Assembly (NCBI GenBank): GCA_910592005.1
Contig: CAJVPP010001154.1
Location: 1 to 22,307 of the forward strand
Source: Funneliformis mosseae
Taxonomy: Eukaryota > Glomeromycota > Glomeromycetes > Glomerales > Glomeraceae
Length of the DNA: 22,307 nucleotides
Direction of reading: 5' to 3'
Below, one piece after another: positions 9,859 through 22,307 of the stretch (positions are counted from its first letter, which is position 1; the number at the start of each line of letters is the position of its first letter). The notes under the pieces were generated by a model. It was not told the DNA's origin, made no database searches, and was given only the letters and a program-made list of their open reading frames with translations. The position numbers were made by a program, and so were the translations under genes.

Positions 9859-10644
9859 ATGTATCATTTACTTAAAAATGTCTTTACAAAAAACGTTAAT
9901 GTTATTAATGTTATAAACACATCTCGAATTACCACTACTATTGGTGTATTTAATAACCATAATGATCATCTTGGGACGAATCTAATTAAATCCTTTTCTA
10001 CTTCGGCGTCTTTTGCCGCAGGATCGAATATTAGTGGTATATCAAAGGTAAATAATCATGTCGTGACACTTTTTTTTTTTGTGATTTTTTATTTCTTCTA
10101 ATGAAAATGGTTTTTTTTTTTTTTTTGATATGTTTTAAAGGATCATCCGTTATGGAAATTAGGAAATTTAAATCATGTTGCTATAGCAGTACCAAATCTT
10201 GATAATGCTGTAAATTTTTACAAGAATATTTTAGGTGTAGAACAAGTTAGTGAGGCTGTGGTAGGTTCTTTTCAATTATCTTTTCTTCATTATATTTTCA
10301 ATATCTAAATGAAAGGTATTATTTTTAAAAATTAGCCACAACCAGAACATGGAGTATATACAGTATTTGTTAATTTGGGTAATACAAAAATCGAATTATT
10401 ACACCCATATGGTGAAAAATCTCCCATAAAAAATTTTTTAGAAAAAAATAAAAATGGAGGTATACATCATGTTTGCATTGAAGTTAATGATGTAAGTAAA
10501 GCTGTTAAAGACTTATTAGATAAAGGCGTTAGACCATTGGATCCCGAACCAAAAATTGGTGCTCATGGTAATCCTGTTGTGTTTTTGCATCCAAAGGATT
10601 GTGGTGGCGTTTTGGTCGAATTAGAACAAGTTGAAAATGAATAG
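9859..10644 (+). CDS. MCEE: Methylmalonyl-CoA epimerase, mitochondrial (3 exons)
   Basis: The enzyme interconverts (2S)- and (2R)-methylmalonyl-CoA on the route from propionyl-CoA to succinyl-CoA, feeding the B12-dependent mutase. Exons are 9859-10047, 10141-10260 and 10336-10644 (phase-0 introns, GTAAAT...AAAG and GTAGGT...TTAG), giving 205 residues, somewhat longer than animal enzymes because of a long N-terminus. Residues 1-60 are rich in Asn, Ser, Thr and basic residues with almost no acidic ones, as expected for a mitochondrial targeting sequence. The vicinal-oxygen-chelate fold follows. The first metal His is in LNHVAIAVPNLDNAVNFYKN, the second is in GGIHHVCIEV, and the metal/catalytic Glu is in GGVLVELEQV near the C-terminus. 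The GAHGNPVVFLHPKDCGG segment is family-typical. A poly(A) signal AATAAA lies at 10659-10664. The gene converges on the ATPase gene. Intron 1 carries T runs at 10071-10080 and 10111-10126. Identification is secure; exact mitochondrial cleavage is unknown. Confidence 0.95.
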
Positions 10645-10932
10645 CCTCAAATTTGAAAAATAAATCTCTTTTTATTATTTCAAAATGTATTCTAAATTTA
10701 TGAACATTTCTAAGATTATTATTATAAATTACTAAATTAATTATTACATATTTAAATTTATTATGTTGTATACAAGTATTAGATATATCATAATAATTAA
10801 AAATTATAGAATTACTATACTTGTCTATGATCCCTTTAAAAAAAAAATAATAATTGGTCTATTTCGTTTAACGAAATAAACATGACAAATTTAAATTATT
10901 GTTACATATACATTCAATACAAATATTGATAT
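10645..10932. other. Convergent 3' intergenic region, with a 19-bp palindrome at 10860-10878
   Basis: The epimerase (plus) and ATPase (minus) genes end towards each other here. The stretch is A+T-rich without ORFs. It contains TATTTCGTT-t-AACGAAATA, perfect 9-bp arms around one base. This could be a 3'-end or protein-binding element shared by the two transcripts, but nothing in the sequence proves it. Confidence 0.5.
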
Positions 10933-14712
<3,780 letters not shown>

Positions 14713-15762
14713 TTTGGTGGAGGATATTTTTTGTAAAATAATATCTGATGTAAATTAATTAAGTCAAAAATGGTGGTTATTTATAAGGATCGTGTTTTTC
14801 AGCTTTTTTTGGGAAAGGATCAATGGTACTTTCATTATCGAAATGATTTTATGTGCAAACTATTTATAAATGAAATAAAATTTCCGACGATCGTGGCGTA
14901 GTTCATTTAAATTGCCACGTACGACTTTGTTTTTTGAAATTCTAGGCTTTTAACAGTATAATTTGGCAAAAGAAAAAAAAAGATAAATCATTCTTTTTAT
15001 CGAAAAGTTTTTTTAAAAATAGAAACTTCCATCCGGCTTATTATTTTTTTTTTCTGGCTTAGAAAATTAAAAAAAAAGTGCCAGAGAATTAGATAATAAA
15101 AATTTTGAGTTTTGACATTAGAAAACAAAATGTTTCTATCAACCCTTGGAAATACGGCTTATTAAGGCTTGGATTAAACTAATCATTTGCTCTATTAAGG
15201 ATTATTTCATATCATTATGTATTTTATCTTGGCTTAGTGACTTATTACATTAAAAAAAGCGTATTTATTAAGAATGGCGCGTATTTTTTTTTTTTTTTTT
15301 TTGACTTTTCTATCAATAACAACCAATCTTGTAAATTAACAATGAAGTGCGTTTCGTACCAAAAAAAAAAAAAATTACAATAAAACACAAAACAAGTCAA
15401 AACTTGCAATAGTATTGATGGGGCAATTTTTTCTAAGAAACTACCTATCTTAGCCACAGAATAAAAATCTGGAAAATTCCTACATGAAAATTTATAGGAA
15501 CAAAATGATATTGATTAAAATCCTTTTATTTACAAGAAAAAAAAAAATCTTTTTTCTTTAAAAAAATTCTTCAAAAGTTTAATCGATATTATCGTTTAGC
15601 AAATAATTTGTGATTAATGATATGCTCGTTGATGCAAACATATTATTTATACTCGGTATCCTATTAACCTAGTCTGTACATGTAATTTGGCCATAAATAC
15701 TTCACTAAGTGCATAATTTAAAATGATAGGTTTAACATAGTGCCTATAGAATAAGTCGAAAT
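14713..15762. other. Intergenic region between MED23 (3' end) and the ATPase gene (5' end)
   Basis: About 1 kb without a supported gene. It should contain the ATPase promoter and MED23 3' sequence. Visible features are long T or A runs (15285-15302, 15361-15374 and others) and an imperfect inverted repeat, gatCGTGGC...GCCACGtac, near 14889-14923 with a 16-base centre. The short minus-strand frame at 15245-15457 consists largely of homopolymer codons and is not credible as a gene. Confidence 0.5.
14778..14785 (-). promoter_or_regulatory. TATA-box-like element of the ATPase gene
   Basis: On the minus strand the sequence reads TATAAATA about 66 bases before the ATG of the ATPase gene, a plausible core promoter position. 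Such words are common in A+T-rich DNA, so support is weak. Confidence 0.3.
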
Positions 15763-18700
15763 TCAGTTAAGGACGAACATAAAAAAAAAAAATTTCATAA
15801 ATGAAATCAATCCATTATGACAATTCATGATAATAAAAAGATACAAAAAGTCGTAAACTTGTTCCAAAGCTAAAGTACTGTCTCCATAATCTTCTATTTT
15901 CATGTTTATAGTTACTTCATTTAACATTTGTGCAAAGTTTCGTAAAAACTTAATCAAAAGAAGAAAAATTAGTAAATAAAAATTGCAATAATTTCAATGG
16001 TTCATTTAACCTTTACAATGCCAATCGCTCACCGAAATAAATAAAGGGTCGTGTTCAAATCTATACATTAATGGTCCAACTAATGCACATAAATAAAGTA
16101 ACTGAATATCCGTTTTAATTAATCCTCTTAACAATATGAGTTTGGCGAAGAACTTTTCAACGACTTCAATATTTGAATAATGTAACAGGCCGTGTATGAA
16201 TGTTAGAAAACTATTAGCTGCATTAGTTCCGAAATTAAGCAGATTAGATTTGTAGTCATTAAAAATATATGGAAACATTGTTGAAAATGGTGTTGAATGA
16301 GATAATAATTGTTGTATTAAAGGATCTATTGATGGATCTTTTGTATCACGGCCAGTCTGAGAAGTAAATTAGTTAGCAAGAATGTCAATTAAGAATATGA
16401 ATAATAAGAATATGATATATCTTACCATATTACAAGGTTGAGAAAATTCTCCAAGATGGGGATCTTCTTGAATTAATATCAACATCTCATCAAACATTTT
16501 ATATACAAATTCTTCAGTAGGTAAGAATGAATACAATAATCCAATGGCATGTAATACCATAGGTTGTACTGCAACGTTCTTTCCATTCATTAAAATAATA
16601 TCTAAAGTTGCTTTGATGATGTCATGTGGACTGGTGGGTATTGCTAATATTTCAACACACGCAATATGTAAAGCTTGAACCACCGGGTTTGGAATTTCTT
16701 GAAAATGTCTTTCCGGAAATTTGGTATTTGCTTTCGGTGCACACTTTTGCGGATCCATATCTTTAAATAAATTGATCATTTTAATTCACGTTTAATCGTA
16801 AATAAAGGTGTAAAATTTAACTTACTGTCAGCTAATTTATGGAAAACCTTTTCAAAGTATGAAAGTTCAAAGATGACATTTCCTTCATATTGTAATAATT
16901 CGGCTACAAAATCGTACTCGTCAAAATCTTTTTTTAAATTAAAAAAAAAATATCTTAATTAATAATTCTTGTAAAAAAGAAATTGATTTTACTTTGATAT
17001 TATAAGATTTACCTAATAATTTGATTAATTTTGAGCAAATTATTGGATCTCGAATAGTAGGTGCAGAATAATAGTAACACAATAAATCTCTCACAAAAGC
17101 TAAAGGTGTCTGATGAAACCTATAAAGTTGACCAAACTCATCCAACAATTTCACTAATTTGGCTGTTTCACCAAATTCAATAAATCTTCCAACAACTAGA
17201 TCTAATATAGGCAAAGATTTTCTTATAGAACTAGTATAATATATTGGCATATTTATAGCTTTCAACGGTGGGTCTAATTTCTTAGCGGCAGTTTCATATC
17301 CGTCTGTATATCCTATTCCATCCATTGCATATGCTTCGTATTGAAAATATTCAGGATATCTCTTAAGATATTCCATAAGTTTTTCATGATGATCATCTTC
17401 AACCCAATATCTATGATTAAATTTCAATGATAAGAAATAATGAACTCTTTCCGAATATCCTTCAGATTCGAATAGGAGATAATCTAATATTCCCAATACT
17501 ACACTATTATTTTCTCTCTGTCCTCTTACAAGTGCAAATAGAACATGCTCAAATGCGAGTATCTGATATCTCCATATCAATTCTTCAAGCATTTTATAAC
17601 ACTTTTAAGGAGAGCGTTTTTTTTAAAAAGATTTAATAAAATCGAATACTATATTAATTTTTAATAAATTAAAAAGTTATTAACTTTCCTTACCACTTCG
17701 ACGGGAGGTCCACTAATATCATTTTCTATCTTTTCAATAATAAAATCAACCAATACGACTGTATATGTAGCCATTCTAGAAGGCGGAAATTGTAACAACA
17801 CCTTTCTTAAGGCTGAATAAATAATAATGTAATTGTTATTAAACGTAAATCAAAAAATATTCTATATAGAAATAATAAATGATAATTACTGCTCATCATA
17901 TCAGGGTTCAAACTTTTTCTATAGCATCCAATTTTCCATAAAGAACACAAAAATATTGATTGGTTTTCAAGTTTCGAATAATGTTCCTGTAACATAGTCT
18001 CATCTTCTGAAGTAAGAGCTCCCATAAATAATTTAAACAAATTCCCTATTTTTAAAGCAGAATCCATCTGTTAAGTAAAGAAGGAAATGTTAGAATTATA
18101 ATTATAAATGAACTTAACAAAAATATATCAAACCACTTTGCTTACATCTTTATCGGAAATAGAAGGAAAAGTTCCCTTCATCTTCTCTTGTTGTTGTGAA
18201 AAGAAAATTCGTAAAGGTTCAGGGAAATAACTTAAAGTGGTGGCAGACCATTCTAAACTATCGGGATAAATACTTGTAAGGATTCCCTGAATCAATTCAG
18301 GTGAGATATCATCAAGTCCTCTAAATTTAATTAACCTAGCCAAAGTGAAAATCATGTATCTCGCCAATAATTCAGATTCAGGGAACCAGATAGGTTTATC
18401 CCGATTTGGATCAGCAATAGATCTTATGAACTTGACATCTGTTTGTATCATCTAAAAAATAAAATATCATCAATAATTTAATAAAAGATTAATATATCTT
18501 TAATAAAAATATAATTTACCATAACATGTATAGCAAACATTTCAACATCACGATAGGTTTGCCGGTGATCCAAATAAGATACTGAATATTTGATGTGATG
18601 TAAAAGATCAGGAGCTTTGGAAGAATATTTCAAGAATCGAAGTAGTCGATGACACAAAAACTGCATAATAGTATGCTGCCATCTGTAAGAGTATTCTGAC

Positions 18701-21700
18701 ACCATTGAAGCATTTCCTTCCGTATGCGTCTTTAATGATTTGTCAATTCTCTTAAACTTTGCAAAAATATCCTTAATCATCTGTTCAAGCCTAATTAAAT
18801 AAAAATTAAAAAATCATCATCTCAGAAGTGTTAGAAAAAACGACTTTATGTATCAAAATTACTTACGACCAGGGAGCACTATATACAATTTTATAAACTA
18901 CATCCAAAGTATAAGGAGATATACAAGTTATATTATGATCCTTGGCGTCAAAATTGAACGACGGTTCATGTGATCCGTAAAGCATCATTTTATAAATAAG
19001 TTGCTCAAGTCTACGAAAACAGAAATTTGAATATTATTAACGCTAACCAAGGGATAATACTTAAATATATCCTAATTACCTGTTCTTGTTATGAATATTA
19101 ATAAAATCCAATAACTTGTGACTAACACTTCCGCCTTGTAGAAATTTTGCTTCTGGAAATCCAAGTTTATCCACATTCATTAATTTATCAGGAACCAAGT
19201 GTACATATAAAGTATCAGCAACCATAATAAGTTGACTTAGAATAGCAATCTTTATAATTTCTTGTATAGGCAGATTTTTAAAAAGATCATGTTTTGTGAC
19301 ATTCTCTAAAAATTGAATTATAAATTTTAGAAATGAATAAGAAGGGGATAATAGAAGGAAAATCATACAAATACCTTTATATACTTTAAGGAAATACATC
19401 TGTAAATTACGAATCATTGGACTGTAAGCTAAAGCACCAACAAGTTGAGGATGTCTGTATTTTAAGTTACTTCTTTCTTTTAGTGCATTATGTTGATGAT
19501 GCATCTTCGTATATAAATACGAAAAAGTCAGAATAGAAGGATGAATTTCTAACATATCAATTTTAGGACAGAAGTAATAGAAAACTTACTGCACATTGCA
19601 AAGACAAATCCCTTAAATAAAATGCATCTTTTGACATAACTTGTCGGTCATTATATAATTGAATCAGCATGCTGAACAAACTTTCATCATTAGAAAGATC
19701 TTGGGCAATAATTTGACTTTTGACCTTTTCGATAGCTAATGTTAGAAATTGAATTAAGAAATCAAGATCAAGTAAATTTTGTAATATAAAGAAATAAATT
19801 TCATTCATTAAAGGATACGAAAAAGCTGTATCAGTAACCAAATTAATGTATTATCTTTGGGTAGAGTGTTGCGACGACTTATAACGTTCTCGCCGCTTTT
19901 AGGATAAACCATGTGATAAAATTCTAACAAAACTTCCTCATATTTAATGTACCTAAATATTAAAAATCAATTAATTAGCAAATAATACATAACATAAGAC
20001 ATTACAAGCATTAAGAAAAGATTTAATACGCACTCGTAGGCAACCAAACCATACAACTGATCTCCGAGTTCAATAATAAGCTCCCAAAAATCTAAATCTC
20101 CAGGAATCAATATATCATTATACAATTCTTCATTTGGAGTTCCTAATTGTTCGTCATGAAATAATTTTCTGATGAGTTACAAATAAAAATATATAAGGAA
20201 ATAAAAAAATACAATTGTCAAAATTCACAAACCTCGCATATACTCGTTAAAATTTGAATGACTTTGAACTAACTTAATAACATCATGGACTTTAGTAAAA
20301 AGAGCATCTCGTACAGGTTCCAATCCAACAGATGTTAATTTCATTGATTTAATCATTGTCTCAACTTCTTCGATAGGAGCACGTTGGAAAAACAAGTCTC
20401 GGAATCTTGAAGCATAACTTGTGGCTTGACCTTCTTCGATGAATTGTTCCTATATACATAAATATGAATTGATACATATAAAACGAGAACATAAATATCC
20501 TAAAAGTAATAATAAACTTACGTAATCGCATTGGAATGGACGATAACTATCTAATTTTGCCAAATCAATATATTCATGAGATCGACTATCAATTAAGTTA
20601 AATTAATAATTAAGGTTCAAAATAAAATTTTTTTATAATATATATTATAATGTTATAATAAACCTATATTGTGAAATCAAAGGCCATGCAGCATCTAAGA
20701 AAAAGTAAAAATTAATCCTTAAACAAAATAGATCAAACCATGAATTAAACCGGATATGACAAATACCAGGTGGCATCATTAAGAAAGCAAGACGTTTTCG
20801 TCGAAGTGATAATTCGTTAATAAACCGTTCCATTGTCCAATGAACTTTTATAAATTGTCCTCTCACAGGTGGTCCATATATTTCTTGTAACTTTCGGAAA
20901 ATAAAATTAATATTGTGAAATATTTTATTTTTTGTTACTAATCAAAATATTTCACCTGTTCGATAATGTGATAATGTGAGACACAACCCACTCCCCCACA
21001 ATCTTTTCCAACTAAAAGTGTATCTATAACTTCTTTTCCCTTTTCTACACACTCAAGTTCAATACTTGTAAGATTATCATTAAGCAAATTAATTTGCTTT
21101 AAAATGTTTTTTACAATGTCTGCAGCCAAGGAAGAAGGAATTTCAAGAATAGCATGCGGATATTGTTGAATAATTATAACCATAAAAGACAGAATTCCAT
21201 TCCATAATTCTGGACTAGAAATAACAGTTATTGATGTAAGGTATTCAAAAATTGTTGGAATGGTGATTGAAGGGGCTGGTAGAAGAAGTGATGAGGATTG
21301 GGTAATGTCACCACCAAGACCCAGTAACATTCCATATGTGGTAGGTGAGTCTGTTATTAAAGCCCCAAATAATGACAAAATAAGGCAAACACGTTGCCAC
21401 GACGGTTGATTAAGTAATCCGATAATTTCATTTATAACCTCGCCCTAATTACGTTAGAAAGTTGGAAGATATTATTTCTCTAGATTATATAATTTATCAT
21501 GATTTATATATACCATATTCCCAATAGCCAAAGACGCTCTAAAAAACTCTCTAACTAATTTTGTAATTGTATCAGATTGTTCCAATTCCAGTCCTTCGAA
21601 GTTTATGCATGTTTTCTCTTTTTTTAATTTTTTCACTGGCGGATCAAAAATACTATTTTTGAATGATATATTAATTTTTATGATTATTTGAAATCAGAAC

Positions 21701-21917
21701 TCCTTATAAATTTAAAGAAATACCCATTAAATAAACCCTCTAATGGAACTGGTTGACTTGATTCCTTATTAAAAATAAATTTCGTGTAAATTTTTTATAA
21801 AATTCCTATACATTATAAAATATGAATATAAAAAGGTTAGAATACCTGCTCTGTTTTCTCACGAGCCTCTATAGTACTCAAAAGCAATGATTTAAAATCA
21901 TTTGCAGGATCGGCCAT
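15763..21917 (-). CDS. MED23: Mediator of RNA polymerase II transcription subunit 23 (about 21 exons, one apparent frameshift)
   Basis: MED23 is a large tail-module Mediator subunit that links activators to RNA polymerase II. Exons in transcript order: 21917-21846, 21764-21724, 21652-21514, 21444-20956, 20890-20664, 20585-20522, 20449-20229, 20168-20034, 19952-19590, 19504-19375, 19305-19080, 19010-18867, 18790-18520, 18451-18146, 18067-17890, 17812-17694, 17601-17013, 16927-16826, 16760-16426, 16356-16033, 15948-15763. Junctions are GT-AG and in phase. The total is about 1,553 residues, versus about 1,370 in human MED23. Diagnostic stretches resembling animal MED23 are ATTLSYFPEPLRIFF (exon 14), the LDEFGQLYRFHQTP region with YWVEDDHHEKLMEYLKRYPE (exon 17), NPVVQALHIACVE (exon 19) and TDIQLLYLCALVGPLMYRF (exon 20). 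Helical-repeat-like sequence runs throughout, with no catalytic motif. Within exon 9 the frame must shift by one base at the A5 run 19820-19824. The last exon ends in an unusual FFFFMFVLN tail, so the true 3' end is uncertain. Confidence 0.9.
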
Positions 21918-22010
21918 TACATCGACAATTTAAAAATTTAAAATTTTCGAAATATGAATAAAAAGAAAGTATTTTTTTAAATTTACGATCCGTCAAAATT
22001 TTCGTTCAGT

Positions 22011-22055
22011 TGTAACATCTTATCATATGATCACATGATCGATCAAATTGTTACA
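22011..22055. promoter_or_regulatory. Nested dyad upstream of MED23
   Basis: TGTAACA at 22011-22017 is mirrored by its reverse complement TGTTACA at 22049-22055. Between them lie the 10-bp palindrome ATCATATGAT (22022-22031) and several GATC/TGATCA words. It is about 95-140 bases before the MED23 ATG, so a promoter-binding site is plausible. No factor is assigned. Confidence 0.35.
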
Positions 22056-22307
22056 CCATAAATTACCAGATCTAAAATCAAGGGACCCTTCCTCGATATA
22101 TATTTCGATTACACCTTTCTCTATTCGAAGACAGAAAGGATTAGTTTACGAAATTATATAGAAAGTATTAATAACAGTTTGATTTGTATGAAAACACTAA
22201 GACAACCACCGAAGGTTCTACCTTACTTGTGTATATGGGAGTGTTTCTAGGAAAATCAGGTTCCGAGAAATTTTTGACTAAAATTAAGAGCTTAATACAT
22301 TTTAATC
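22056..22307. other. Right-end sequence without an identified gene
   Basis: Base composition is more balanced than the desert, so this may be the start of a neighbouring transcript or upstream region. A 20-codon ATG frame on the plus strand (22190-22252) and an open minus-strand stretch of about 35 codons exist, but neither has recognisable protein content. Confidence 0.3.

Noticed and set aside
9859..10644. Recent bacterial transfer of the epimerase gene
   Set aside because: Two spliceosomal introns, a targeting-like N-terminus and local codon usage fit a native eukaryotic gene; nothing shows recent transfer.
15245..15457. Minus-strand 70-codon frame between MED23 and the ATPase gene
   Set aside because: Most of its length consists of homopolymer-derived Phe and Lys runs; no conserved content.
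17427..17636. Plus-strand 69-codon frame
   Set aside because: Antisense to MED23 exon 17 and its upstream intron; no protein signature.
19816..19868. 53-nt intron as the explanation for the MED23 frame break
   Set aside because: GT-AG ends and phase would fit, but it would remove residues that resemble conserved MED23 sequence, so a one-base indel is preferred, though not proven.
22190..22252. Short plus-strand ATG frame near the right edge
   Set aside because: Only 20 codons, no recognisable motif and no supporting splice structure.

Overview
The window looks like nuclear DNA of an early-diverging fungus, most likely an arbuscular mycorrhizal fungus (Glomeromycotina, Rhizophagus-like). The reasons are a strongly A+T-rich background, genes broken by many short GT-AG introns (roughly 50-110 nt), decayed DNA transposons, and three conserved eukaryotic genes. 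Two of these genes (methylmalonyl-CoA epimerase and MED23) are missing from the best-known ascomycete yeasts. The organism assignment is inference; the gene calls rest on motifs read from hand-assembled exons.

Layout. Positions 1 to about 3,360 hold the remains of a self-replicating DNA element: a decayed type-B DNA polymerase of the protein-primed (Polinton/Maverick-like) sort on the minus strand, cut by the left window edge, and a small divergent cysteine-rich zinc-ribbon ORF on the plus strand. From 3,518 to about 4,460 lies a degenerate tandem array built on the core TTAGACTTA. It is followed by a pair of ~58-bp direct repeats and a decayed Tc1/mariner copy ending at 5,102. Positions 5,103 to about 9,420 are an extremely A+T-rich desert with no credible gene. 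It contains a 170-bp MITE with terminal inverted repeats and TA target duplication (7,692-7,865) and a pair of ~46-bp repeats 75 bp apart.

The right half is ordinary gene space. A three-exon methylmalonyl-CoA epimerase gene (9,859-10,644, plus) converges on a 14-exon secretory-pathway Ca2+/Mn2+ P-type ATPase gene of the PMR1/ATP2C1 family (10,933-14,712, minus). Upstream of that, also on the minus strand, is a ~21-exon gene for Mediator subunit 23 (15,763-21,917), with one apparent single-base frameshift inside a coding exon. The final ~250 bases hold no gene I can support.

The three host genes act separately: mitochondrial propionyl-CoA metabolism, Golgi ion supply, and nuclear transcription. 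I see no operon-like or cluster logic linking them and no evidence for a novel multi-gene system. The most useful leads are the transition-like pattern of inactivating stops in the polymerase relic, the TTAGACTTA array beside it, the MITE, the 22-nt microexon in the ATPase gene, and the MED23 frameshift.
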